Shown here piece by piece: positions 36,580 through 44,505 of a stretch of 64,000 nt of DNA (positions are counted from its first letter, which is position 1; each line of letters opens with the position of its first letter). The notes below the pieces were generated by a model. The model ran no database searches. It saw only the letters and a list, made by a program, of their open reading frames with translations, and was not told the DNA's origin. The position numbers were made by a program, and so were the translations under genes. Source of the stretch: SSC3 sp963769585. GTDB lineage: Bacteria; Actinomycetota; Actinomycetes; Propionibacteriales; Nocardioidaceae. The stretch lies in NCBI GenBank assembly GCA_963769585.1, contig CAVYMJ010000006.1, positions 2,232,001 through 2,296,000 on the forward strand. The letters are read 5' to 3'.

Positions 36580-39416
36580 CGCTGCAACCTCCTGCGCGTC
36601 GGTGCGGCGAAGACGCCGACTACGACAACGCCCAGGCACTCCAGGGCGACCAGGCCCGGGTACAGGACCCATCCCTGCCGCCGAGGGACCGTTCCCGGTT
36701 CGGCCTCGAGCATCCACGCCCGAGACCCTTGGACCAGCGAGCTCGCCGGGGCGACCCCGCTGAGGCTGTCCAGGTTTCCGGCGAGCTGCTGGTCGACCGG
36801 CCGGGGCGCGTACACGTAGCGCACGCCGGTGTCGGCCAGCCCCTGGACGGTCTCAGGTCCAGGGGTGGAGGCGAGCACACCGACCAAGGCGGTGAGCGGG
36901 CGCTGCTCGCGTGCCGAGGGCAGCACGGAGTCGTCGCCGATGCGCAGGCCACGCTCCCGCAGCAGGAGGTACCGGAAGCCCCCGGCCTGGTCCCCGCGTA
37001 CGACGAGCACCCCTTGGCGGGGGTCGCGCTGGGCCGCGTCGGTCATGTAGTCCGGGACCGCGGTCACCGGACGCCGGTCCACGACACCGTCGGCGCCCGT
37101 GGCCACCCACCAGGCCAGGCCGAACAGTGGCGCGAGGACCGCCGCCACAGCGACGACCACGCCGGCGGGCTGTCGCCAGCCGAACGCATGGTCCGCGAGC
37201 CGCTCCCGGATCCCGGCGCCGGCCAGAGACACAGCGGTGACCCAGGCGGCCTGGACCAACAACAGTGGAACTCCGAGCCAGACCCGAACGTCGGTGCCCA
37301 GGTAGTCGAGCTCGACCCGGGCACCGGCGAGCAACGCGGTGCTCAGAAGTCCGAGCAGGGCGAAGCCCCAGGCCACCAGCACCCTGGCCCGGGTGTCGGC
37401 ACGCGCCAGGGCCACTACAGCAGCCACCGCGACGCCGATCGAGAGCCAGGCCGGAGCGCCGGCCACCTCGCCCGGCCGGCCGGCCACGATGTCGAGAGCG
37501 CTCAGCGTGCCGATCAGCTCCGACGCGGGTCGGCCCGCTTCCAGCAGCCAGGACGCGGCGCCCTGGTGCCACCAGGTGAACAGCGCCCACGGCAGCAGGA
37601 GCGCGAACGCCGCGGACCAGGCGGCGGCGACAGGTGCCCAGACGCGAGCAAAGAGGTCGCGCCGGAGCACGGCGCAAAGGCCGAGTCCGACGAGCGACGC
37701 GAGGAGCCCGAGCACCAGCCCGATCGGCGCGAAGGCGGAGAGCAGCGCCAGCCACAGCGCCGTACGGAAGGCGGCACGCCAGCGTCGGTCCGCCGTCCCC
37801 CCGGCCACCAGGAAGATTGCCGAGTGCGCGAGCCAGGGAAGCACGAGCGCGGCCACCACCGTGCCGAGCCGCCCTTGCTGCACCGAGCCGGAGAGCACCG
37901 GGTAGAGGCCGTAGGCCAGGCCACCCCAGAGCGCAGTCGGCCACGAGCCGGTGATCCGGCGGAGGAAGCGGAAGGCTCCCCAGGTCGCTACCGGCACGGC
38001 GAAGAAGAGCAGGAGGTCCACCACGAGCCAGGCCTTGCCGAAGAGCAGGGTCGCGGCCGCCGCGAGGGGCAGCAGGTACGGCGCCGCGGGAGCGGTCGAG
38101 CCGACCCCGAGGTCGTGCCAGCCCGCGAAGGCGGTCGACCACCAATGGCCGGCACCGTCGGGCGGCGGCAGCAACGCGCCGCCGGAGAGCATCCCGGCTC
38201 CGAGGTGCCCGCGCATCCCGATCGCCGCCAGCGCCAGCAGCCCGACGAAGGCCCAGGCGACGGGGCTCAGCACCAGGCGGGCGACCAGACCGGTGTCTGG
38301 CGCCAGACTCTCGCTGTCCTCGTCGACCGGGCCGGTCTGCGCGTAGGCGTGCTCCCGGCGGGCCGCGCTCAGGTCCGTCGCCTGGTTGACCACTGCCGAC
38401 GCCACGTCGCTGACCAGGTCAAGACCGTGCCGGTACGGGACCCAGGTCGGCGCGAGCAGGTGCTTGACGTCCATGTGCCGGACGGTCGCGGTGCGCCGGC
38501 GTACGGCGCGACCGGCGATGATCCGGCCGGGACGAAGATACGTCGCGACCAGGGCGGCCAGCTCGTCGTACGCCTCACCAGGTGAGCGCACGAGGAGGAA
38601 CCCGAGTATGCGCAGCAGACTGCCGACGAAGAGCCGGACCAGGCGCCAGGGCAGACCCCGACCGGAGCCGTTGACCAACAGCGTGTAGAGCGCTGCCTCG
38701 CGCTCGGCGCGGTGGAACCGCCGCCCGGTCAGCTCGGTACGCCGGACACCGCGGTGGGCGGCCTCCACATGGAAGACGACGGCAGCCGGGACCACCACGG
38801 TCCGGTGACCGGCTCGTGCGGCCCGCCAGCCGAAGTCGACGTCGTTGCCGAACACCGGCAGGCGGTTGTCGAAGCCGATCTGGTCGAGCACCTCTCGCCG
38901 TACCAGCATGCCCGCGGTGTTCACCGCCAGGACGTCCCGCTGGCGGTCGTGCTGGCCCTGGTCGTACTCGCCGCGCTCTAGACCAGTCTCGCGCCGGCCG
39001 GTGCCACTGATCGTGACCCCCAGCTCCAGCAGGCGGCGCAGTGACGGCCACTCGCGGAGCTTGGGCCCCAGGATCGCGATCCCGGGCGAGGCCACTTCCA
39101 GCAGCCGCTCCAGCGCATCCGGAGCAGGGGCGCTGTCGTCATGCAGGAGCCAGACCCACTCGTCGTCGACCCGAGGGGGCAGCGAGTCCAGGCCACGCCT
39201 CACGGCCGTGGCGTAGGACGAACGTGGTTGCCCGGACAGGACCGCGTCGTGTCCCAGACGCTCGCGGAGGAGTTCCGCGCTGCCGTCGGACGATGAGGTG
39301 TCGACGGCGACCACCGCGTCGACGGGCCGCGTCTGCGACGCGAGCCCGTCGATGACGGCGGGGAGCCAACGAACGCCGTCGTGGCTCACCAGGAGCGCCG
39401 TCACCCTTGTCGTCAC
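36576..39416 (-). CDS. GT2 glycosyltransferase fused to a large multi-pass membrane region
   Basis: A 946-residue protein. The first ~300 residues are a GT-A family 2 domain: T-A-L-L-V-S-H-D-G, nucleotide-site segment V-A-V-D-T-S-S-S-D-G-S, metal motif H-D-D-S-A-P, and acceptor segment F-G-N-D-V-D-F-G-W-R-A-A. The remainder holds about twelve hydrophobic segments with loops, resembling membrane glycosyltransferases that use polyprenyl-linked sugars. It probably builds or modifies a wall glycan with the coupled DUF5719 protein. I chose GTG 39416; a TTG at 39425 is possible. TAGGGT lies at -14 to -9. Substrates are unknown. Confidence 0.8.
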   Translation of the reverse strand: MTTRVTALLVSHDGVRWLPAVIDGLASQTRPVDAVVAVDTSSSDGSAELLRERLGHDAVLSGQPRSSYATAVRRGLDSLPPRVDDEWVWLLHDDSAPAPDALERLLEVASPGIAILGPKLREWPSLRRLLELGVTISGTGRRETGLERGEYDQGQHDRQRDVLAVNTAGMLVRREVLDQIGFDNRLPVFGNDVDFGWRAARAGHRTVVVPAAVVFHVEAAHRGVRRTELTGRRFHRAEREAALYTLLVNGSGRGLPWRLVRLFVGSLLRILGFLLVRSPGEAYDELAALVATYLRPGRIIAGRAVRRRTATVRHMDVKHLLAPTWVPYRHGLDLVSDVASAVVNQATDLSAARREHAYAQTGPVDEDSESLAPDTGLVARLVLSPVAWAFVGLLALAAIGMRGHLGAGMLSGGALLPPPDGAGHWWSTAFAGWHDLGVGSTAPAAPYLLPLAAAATLLFGKAWLVVDLLLFFAVPVATWGAFRFLRRITGSWPTALWGGLAYGLYPVLSGSVQQGRLGTVVAALVLPWLAHSAIFLVAGGTADRRWRAAFRTALWLALLSAFAPIGLVLGLLASLVGLGLCAVLRRDLFARVWAPVAAAWSAAFALLLPWALFTWWHQGAASWLLEAGRPASELIGTLSALDIVAGRPGEVAGAPAWLSIGVAVAAVVALARADTRARVLVAWGFALLGLLSTALLAGARVELDYLGTDVRVWLGVPLLLVQAAWVTAVSLAGAGIRERLADHAFGWRQPAGVVVAVAAVLAPLFGLAWWVATGADGVVDRRPVTAVPDYMTDAAQRDPRQGVLVVRGDQAGGFRYLLLRERGLRIGDDSVLPSAREQRPLTALVGVLASTPGPETVQGLADTGVRYVYAPRPVDQQLAGNLDSLSGVAPASSLVQGSRAWMLEAEPGTVPRRQGWVLYPGLVALECLGVVVVGVFAAPTRRRLQR

Positions 39417-39477
39417 GGCGCCCAACCCTAGGCGCTAGGGCTAACCCTTACCGAATCGGTCAGGCGTGAGGTCGCCC

Positions 39478-39738
39478 TCACACTGCCCGTTTCTTGAGCT
39501 TTCTGCGCTCCCGCTCGCTGAGCCCGCCCCAGATGCCGAACCGCTCGTCGTTCTGGAGTGCATACTCCAGGCAGTCGTCGCGGACATCGCAGGTGAGGCA
39601 CACTCTCTTGGCTTCTCGCGTGGAGCCGCCCTTCTCCGGGAAGAACGCTTCGGGATCGGTCTGCGCGCACAGGGCGCGCTCCTGCCAACCAAACTCCTCG
39701 GCGTCCCCGTCGAGTACGTACAGTTCTCGCACGGCCAT
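39478..39738 (-). CDS. whiB: WhiB-family iron-sulfur regulator (WhiB2/WhmD type)
   Basis: An 86-residue regulator with four cysteines (24, 47, 50, 56) that bind a 4Fe-4S cluster. W-Q-E-R-A-L-C-A-Q-T-D-P-E-A-F-F-P and the G-I-W-G-G turn at 68-72 are near-identical to WhiB2/WhmD, which works with WhiA in septation and sporulation genes in Streptomyces and in division in mycobacteria. A basic tail R-R-K-L-K-K contacts DNA. I chose ATG 39738 from family length; an upstream ATG at 39798 is in frame. Next to cofD in M. tuberculosis too (Rv3260c/Rv3261). Confidence 0.94.
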   Translation of the reverse strand: MAVRELYVLDGDAEEFGWQERALCAQTDPEAFFPEKGGSTREAKRVCLTCDVRDDCLEYALQNDERFGIWGGLSERERRKLKKRAV

Positions 39739-39888
39739 CCGCCCTTCGACCCTTGAGACCCTTGCGGGCCCCCATCCAGTGAGTTCCTTGGTTCCCATCA
39801 ATCTGTGAAACCGTGCTGTCCGCGCTCTCCCGGAATCCGGCATCCCGACCCGTGAAGGACTGGCGGCCTGACGAACAACACTAGACGA

Positions 39889-39918
39889 ATTACACGCCTG
39901 TCACTTCCAGGAAGTCAA
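39889..39918 (-). promoter_or_regulatory. sigma-70-type whiB promoter with internal palindrome
   Basis: On the minus strand TTGACT (39918-39913) and TGTAAT (39894-39889) are 18 bases apart, about 150 bases before whiB. The spacer contains the 13-bp palindrome ACTTCC-A-GGAAGT (39903-39915), placed where a bound protein would block RNA polymerase. Confidence 0.55.
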
Positions 39919-39930
39919 GCGGTTCTCTGG

Positions 39931-39936
39931 TATACG
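39931..39936 (+). promoter_or_regulatory. possible extended -10 for cofD
   Basis: TGG-TATACG reads as an extended -10 about 55 bases before the cofD ATG, which has its own AGGAG site 7 bases upstream. No good -35 is seen. Confidence 0.3.
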
Positions 39937-39990
39937 ACCAACACGTCCGCCGAGTTGACCAATCGGATGATGGCGGGATAGGAGTCACCC

Positions 39991-40977
39991 ATGCCCCCGA
40001 AAAGCCCCTTTGCGAACCTCACCGTCCTGTCCGGGGGCGTCGGCGGCGCCCGCTTCCTCCAAGGCCTGCTCCACCTCGTCGGCGACGACGCGGAAGTCAC
40101 GGTGGTCGCGAACACCGGGGACGACCTGTGGGTCCACGGGCTGAAGGTCTGCCCCGACCTGGACACCGTGATGTACACCCTGGGCGACGGCATCGACCCC
40201 GAGCGGGGCTGGGGGCGCCGGCAGGAGACCTGGAACGCCAAGGAGGAGCTCGCGGCGTACGGCGTCGAACCGACCTGGTTCGGGCTGGGCGACCGTGACC
40301 TGGCCACGCATCTGGTCCGCACCCAGATGCTCGAGGCGGGCTACCCGCTCTCCGCGGTCACCAAGGCTCTGTGCGAGCGCTGGAAGCCGGGGGTCCGCCT
40401 GCTGCCGATGACCGACGACCGCGTGGAGACCCACATCGCCATCGACGACCCCGGGTCGCCCAGCGGCACCAAGGTGGTGCACTTCCAGGAGTACTGGATC
40501 CGGCTGCGGGCCGAGGTGCCGGCTCGGGCTGTCGTCCCCGTCGGCCTGGAACGGTCGGCCCCCGCCCCGGGCGTCGTCGAAGCGATCACCGGTGCTGACC
40601 TGGTGATCCTGCCGCCGTCCAACCCGGTGGTCTCGCTGGGCACGATCCTCGGTGTCCCCGGGATCCGGGAGGCCCTGGCCGCCACCTCGGCCAAGGTCGT
40701 CGGCCTGTCCCCCATCGTCGGCGGCACGCACGTACGCGGCATGGCCAGCCAGCTCCTGGAGGGCATCGGCGTACCGGTCAGCGCGGACGGGGTCGCCCTG
40801 CACTACGGCGCTCGGGTCAGCGGTGGGGTCCTCGACGGGTGGTTGGTCGACACCGTCGACGCCGCCTGTGTAGGCGCCGTGGAGGCCGCGGGGATCGCCT
40901 GTCGTGCGGTGCCGCTGATGATGACCGACCACGACGCCACCGCCGCCATGGCCCAGGCCTGTTTCGACCTCGCATGA
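39991..40977 (+). CDS. cofD: 2-phospho-L-lactate/phosphoenolpyruvyl transferase of F420 synthesis
   Basis: A 328-residue enzyme, FbiA in mycobacteria, that joins the phospho-lactyl or phosphoenolpyruvyl group to Fo to make (dehydro-)F420-0. The N terminus has G-G-V-G-G-A-R-F (residues 15-22) for nucleotide binding. V-A-N-T-G-D-D follows, binding metal and phosphate, then I-L-P-P-S-N-P-V-V-S-(L/I)-G-T-I-L and P-I-V-G-G further on. Its stop overlaps the cofE start by four bases. With cofE it shows the organism makes coenzyme F420. Confidence 0.95.
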   Translation: MPPKSPFANLTVLSGGVGGARFLQGLLHLVGDDAEVTVVANTGDDLWVHGLKVCPDLDTVMYTLGDGIDPERGWGRRQETWNAKEELAAYGVEPTWFGLGDRDLATHLVRTQMLEAGYPLSAVTKALCERWKPGVRLLPMTDDRVETHIAIDDPGSPSGTKVVHFQEYWIRLRAEVPARAVVPVGLERSAPAPGVVEAITGADLVILPPSNPVVSLGTILGVPGIREALAATSAKVVGLSPIVGGTHVRGMASQLLEGIGVPVSADGVALHYGARVSGGVLDGWLVDTVDAACVGAVEAAGIACRAVPLMMTDHDATAAMAQACFDLA

Positions 40978-41882
40978 TCACCGTCGTCCAGGTCGAGGGA
41001 ATCGGCGAGGTGGGTGCCGGCGACGACCTCGCGGCCCTGATCGCCGACCAGGTGCACGACGGGGACATCGTCGTGGTCACCAGCAAGATCGTGAGCAAGG
41101 CCGAAGGTCGCGTGGTCACCCTCGACAAGGAGCTCGCGGTCCAGCAGGAGACCGACCGTGAGCTGGCCCGCCGCGGGGAGACCCGCATCGTGCGCAACCG
41201 GCTCGGGCTGACGATGGCCGCAGCCGGTGTCGACGCCTCCAACACCGCCCCGGGCACCGTCGTCCTGCTGCCGCTCGACCCCGACGCGTCGGCCCGGTCG
41301 CTGCGGGCGGCCCTGGCGGTGAACGCCGCGGTCGTCATCACCGACACCGCCGGGCGGTCCTGGCGCAGGGGGCAGACCGACATCGCGATCGGCGCAGCCG
41401 GGATCGAGGTCGCCCACGACTACGCGGGGGCTGTCGACAGCTACGGCAATGCGCTCGCCGTCACCCTCCCCGCTGTGGCAGACGAGCTGGCCGGCGCAGC
41501 CGACCTGGTCAAGGGCAAGCTCTCGCATTGCCCGGTCGCCGTCGTCCGTGGCCTGGAGGAGCTGGTCCTGCCGCGCGGTGTCGACGGCCCGGGGGCGGCG
41601 ACGCTGGTCCGCCCCGAGTCCGAGGACCTGTTCGGGTACGGCGCCCGCGAGGCAGTCATGCACGCGCTCCTAGGCGACGAGCATCGCGGCTTCGGCTCCC
41701 CTGCTCCCGCCGCCGTGCTCGCGGACGCGCTGGCCCGCCTCGGTGCCGACGCCCGGGTGCAGGAAGACTTCGTGGTGGCCCCGGCGGGCGACGTCCGCCT
41801 GGTGGCCGCGGCTCATGCCCACTCCTGGGAAGTTGCTGAGGAAACCGGGGAGCGTGTCCGGTTCCAGCCGCGGCTTCCGTAG
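40974..41882 (+). CDS. cofE: F420-0:gamma-L-glutamate ligase, without full FbiB nitroreductase domain
   Basis: A 302-residue GTP-dependent ligase that adds glutamate to F420-0. Residues 1-245 match CofE: D-G-D-I-V-V-V-T-S-K-I-V-S-K-A-E-G-R, I-V-(R/E)-x-R-x-G-L-(T/V), I-T-D-T-x-G-R-x-W-R-x-G-Q and K-G-K-L. Mycobacterial FbiB (448 residues) adds a C-terminal FMN-binding nitroreductase-like domain. Here only ~55 residues remain after the CofE part, so that domain is absent or reduced to its first helices. Dehydro-F420 reduction may need a separate protein. ATG 40974 overlaps the cofD stop. Confidence 0.93.
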   Translation: MITVVQVEGIGEVGAGDDLAALIADQVHDGDIVVVTSKIVSKAEGRVVTLDKELAVQQETDRELARRGETRIVRNRLGLTMAAAGVDASNTAPGTVVLLPLDPDASARSLRAALAVNAAVVITDTAGRSWRRGQTDIAIGAAGIEVAHDYAGAVDSYGNALAVTLPAVADELAGAADLVKGKLSHCPVAVVRGLEELVLPRGVDGPGAATLVRPESEDLFGYGAREAVMHALLGDEHRGFGSPAPAAVLADALARLGADARVQEDFVVAPAGDVRLVAAAHAHSWEVAEETGERVRFQPRLP

Positions 41883-41936
41883 ACTTCCCCGGGTTCCCCC
41901 ATGGGAGCCATCGCCCCGAGTACAGAGAGCAGATAC

Positions 41937-42644
41937 GTGGCCAAGTCGAGCAAGGACCGGGACCGCCGCGCCATCGTCGAGGAGATGCGCAAGAAGCAGC
42001 AGGCACAGGAGCGTCGCCGCACGCTCATGGTCGTGCTCGCGTGCCTCGTCGTGGGCGGCCTGATCGTCGGCTTCGCCCTCGTGCAGTACCTCGACACCCG
42101 TCGCAAGGAGGGCCGCGACCTGGCCGAGATCGGCGTACCGCCCTCGGCGGCCGCCTGCCAGCCGATCAAGAAGGTCAGCGCCGAAGGCAGTGGCCAGCAC
42201 GTGCAGTCCGGCGTGAAGGTCGACTACAAGGAGGCTCCGCCGGCCTTCGGACAGCACGACGGCAACTTCCTGACCGGCGCGGAGATCAAGAACCAGTACA
42301 CCGACGCGGACCGGCCCCCCGTCGAGCGCCTCGTGCACAGCCTCGAGCACGGCTACACGATCATCTGGTACGACGAGACGATCGCGGGCGACGCCGCGGC
42401 GATGGACGACCTCGACTCGATCGCCGCCGCATTCCCGGTCGGCGACTACGTGATGGTGGCCCCCTGGACCGCGAGCGACGGCGCCGCGTTCCCGGACGGT
42501 GCGCACCTGGCGCTGACCCACTGGACCGGCGGCGAGAAGCAGCAGGGCGTCTGGGAGTACTGCGAGCAGGTGAGCGGCTCGGTGGTCGGGAGCTTCGTCG
42601 AGGACTACCCGAAGAGCAACAGCCCCGAGCCCAGAGGCGGCTGA
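41937..42644 (+). CDS. DUF3105 membrane-anchored protein
   Basis: A 235-residue protein. A charged cytosolic N terminus rich in K and R is followed by one membrane helix (about 31-53, L-M-V-V-L-A-C-L-V-V-G-G-L-I-V-G-F-A-L-V), then an external DUF3105 domain with H-V-Q-S-G-V-K-V-D-Y, P-P-(A/T)-x-G-x-H, V-H-S-L-E-H-G-Y-T-I-I-W-Y and W-E-Y-C-E. The conserved His residues and paired cysteines suggest metal or redox chemistry, but no function is known. I prefer GTG 41937 (GAGAG about 8 bases upstream) over ATG 41901, which lacks a ribosome site. Confidence 0.82.
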   Translation: MAKSSKDRDRRAIVEEMRKKQQAQERRRTLMVVLACLVVGGLIVGFALVQYLDTRRKEGRDLAEIGVPPSAAACQPIKKVSAEGSGQHVQSGVKVDYKEAPPAFGQHDGNFLTGAEIKNQYTDADRPPVERLVHSLEHGYTIIWYDETIAGDAAAMDDLDSIAAAFPVGDYVMVAPWTASDGAAFPDGAHLALTHWTGGEKQQGVWEYCEQVSGSVVGSFVEDYPKSNSPEPRGG

Positions 42645-42650
42645 GCCGAT

Positions 42651-42683
42651 CTCGGCGCTCGCTGTTTGTGAGCGGGCGCCGAG
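42651..42683. terminator. hairpin between convergent genes
   Basis: CTCGGCG(CT)CGC and GCGGGCGCCGAG form a GC-rich stem with a small bulge around TGTTTGT, between the stop of the DUF3105 gene (42644) and that of the convergent nucleotidyltransferase gene (42690). Likely bidirectional. Confidence 0.5.
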
Positions 42684-42689
42684 GTGCCG

Positions 42690-43742
42690 CTACACGGTCT
42701 GGCCGCAGTCGACCCGGCTCTCCGGCGTCGGCGTGGCGCCGTCGCTTACCGTGGCCTCGTCGCCGACGGTGACGCGGTCGAGCCTGGCGCCGCGGCCTAC
42801 CACCGCACCTGGCCCGACGATCGAGTCGATGACCACCGCGCCCTGGCGGACCACTGCGCCGGCCATCACCACGCTGCCGCTCACCCGAGCGCCCTGTTCG
42901 ACCAGCGCCTGCGCGTCGACCACCGAGCCGCCGTCGACGGTGCCGAGCACCTGCGCGCTGCGCTCGACCCGAGAACCGTTCCCCCTGGCGGTGAAGGCCG
43001 GGCTCGAGGCCACGCCGAGCACCAGGTCCCGCGAGGCGCCTACCAGGGCACTGGGAGTCCCTACGTCGCGCCAGTAGGCGTTCTCCACGTAGCCGACCAC
43101 CACCGCGTCGTCGGCCACCAGGGCTGGGAACGTCTCGCGCTCGACCGAGACGACCCGGCCGGAGGGGATCTTGTCGATGGTGCCGCGCCGGAAGATGTAA
43201 CAACCCGCGTTGATCTGGTTCGTCACCGGCGACTCGGACTTCTCCAAGAAGGCCGTGACCCTGCCGCTCTCGTCAGTCGGCACGCTGCCGAACGCGCGGG
43301 CGTCGGCCACCTCGACCAGATGCAGCGAGACCTCGACGGGCCGCCCGTCGCGTGGGGTCTGGAAGTCGGTCAGCTGGGCACCCAGGTCGTGGCCGGACAG
43401 GACGTCGCCGTTGAGGATCACGACCGCACCGTCAGGGTCGTCCCCCAGGGCATCGGCCACGTTGCGGATAGCGCCCGCGGTGCCAAGCGGCTCCTCCTCC
43501 TGGACATAGGTGAGCCTCAGCCCGAACCGGGCGCCGTCACCGAGGACCGGCCGGAAGAGGTCGGCCCGGTACGACGTGGCGAGCACGACGTGCTCGACCC
43601 CGGCCGCCGCCAGCTTGGCGAGCTGGTGCTCGACGAAGGGCACCCCCCCGACGTTGAGGAGGTGCTTGGGCCGGCGCTCGGTCAGCGGCAGCAACCGCGT
43701 CCCGAACCCACCGGAGATCAGGACGGCCTCGACGTTCGACAT
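42690..43742 (-). CDS. manC: mannose-1-phosphate guanylyltransferase-like nucleotidyltransferase
   Basis: A 350-residue sugar-nucleotide pyrophosphorylase. The N-terminal Rossmann-like domain has L-I-S-G-G-F-G-T-R-L-L-P-L-T (residues 8-21) with P-K-H-L-L, V-I-L-N-G-D-V-L-S for the metal, and F-(L)-E-K-(S). The C-terminal ~100 residues are a left-handed beta-helix with V-V-M-A-G-A-V-V-type hexapeptides. The genomic position matches M. tuberculosis Rv3264c, which makes GDP-mannose. An exact substrate cannot be proved from sequence. ATG has AGAGGA 7 bases upstream. It is divergent from the TIGR03089 gene by 40 bases. Confidence 0.86.
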   Translation of the reverse strand: MSNVEAVLISGGFGTRLLPLTERRPKHLLNVGGVPFVEHQLAKLAAAGVEHVVLATSYRADLFRPVLGDGARFGLRLTYVQEEEPLGTAGAIRNVADALGDDPDGAVVILNGDVLSGHDLGAQLTDFQTPRDGRPVEVSLHLVEVADARAFGSVPTDESGRVTAFLEKSESPVTNQINAGCYIFRRGTIDKIPSGRVVSVERETFPALVADDAVVVGYVENAYWRDVGTPSALVGASRDLVLGVASSPAFTARGNGSRVERSAQVLGTVDGGSVVDAQALVEQGARVSGSVVMAGAVVRQGAVVIDSIVGPGAVVGRGARLDRVTVGDEATVSDGATPTPESRVDCGQTV

Positions 43743-43770
43743 GGTCGAATCCTCTCAAAGCAGAGGTCAC

Positions 43771-43776
43771 TAGGCT
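43771..43776 (+). promoter_or_regulatory. putative -10 hexamer (leaderless) of TIGR03089 gene
   Basis: TAGGCT ends 7 bases before GTG 43783, with no Shine-Dalgarno site. It is the same hexamer and spacing as at 34681. Confidence 0.5.
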
Positions 43777-43782
43777 TAGCGG

Positions 43783-44484
43783 GTGGTCACCTTCCCCGCC
43801 GTACTGGCCGAACAGCTGCGCCGTGACCCCGGGCGCCCGCTGGTCACCTTCTATGACGACGCGACCGGCGAGCGCATCGAGCTCTCGGTGACGACGTACG
43901 CGAACTGGGTAGCCAAGACCGCCAGCCTCGCCCAGGACGAGCTCGACCTGACCCGTGGCGACCGGGTGCGTCTCGACCTGCCTACGCACTGGCTCGGGCC
44001 GGTCTGGCTGGGTGCGGCCTGGTCTCTCGGACTCACCGTCACCGACGGGGAGGCCGACCTCGTCGTCTGCGGTCCGGGCGGCGTTCAGGAGTACGCCGGC
44101 GCCGGCACGCCCGTGGTGGCCATCTCGCTGCGGCCGCTCGGCGGGAGGTTCACCGACCCGCTTCCCGCCGGGGTGATCGACTACGGCGAGGTCGTCTTCG
44201 GCCAGCCGGACGCGTTCGTCGCCTACGAGCCACCCCGGGACGGCGACCCGGCCTGGGACTCGGCGACGCAGGCGGACCTGATCGCCGGTGCAGCGGCGGC
44301 CGCGGTGGTGCTCGAGGGCCATCGGCTGCTCACCGACGTCAACCCGTGCTCGCGGCTGGGGAGCGCGACCTTGCTCGGTCCGCTCCAGGCCGGCGGCGGA
44401 ACTGTCTGGGTGGCCAACCCCGACGAGACGGCGTGGCAGCACAGGCAGGAGTCGGAGCGCGCGACCTCGCTGCTGCGGGCCTGA
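43783..44484 (+). CDS. TIGR03089 family protein (truncated adenylate-forming-like)
   Basis: A 233-residue actinobacterial protein of TIGR03089. It resembles the first half of acyl-CoA synthetases (R-P-L-V-T-F-Y-D-D, T-Y-A-N-W-V-A-K, G-D-R-V, G-A-A-W-S-L-G), but lacks the catalytic C-terminal domain and the ATP-binding P-loop. It is therefore probably not an acyl-CoA synthetase by itself. The equivalent M. tuberculosis gene (Rv3268) has a similar neighbourhood. It ends 21 bases from the convergent amidase gene. Function unknown. Confidence 0.85.
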   Translation: MVTFPAVLAEQLRRDPGRPLVTFYDDATGERIELSVTTYANWVAKTASLAQDELDLTRGDRVRLDLPTHWLGPVWLGAAWSLGLTVTDGEADLVVCGPGGVQEYAGAGTPVVAISLRPLGGRFTDPLPAGVIDYGEVVFGQPDAFVAYEPPRDGDPAWDSATQADLIAGAAAAAVVLEGHRLLTDVNPCSRLGSATLLGPLQAGGGTVWVANPDETAWQHRQESERATSLLRA

Positions 44485-44505
44485 CCCTCGAGGAGCAGCC
44501 GCGGC

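Noticed and set aside
36459..38585. Plus-strand 708-residue open frame opposite the GT2-membrane gene
   Set aside because: Low-complexity R/G/E/Q-rich translation typical of high-GC antisense frames.
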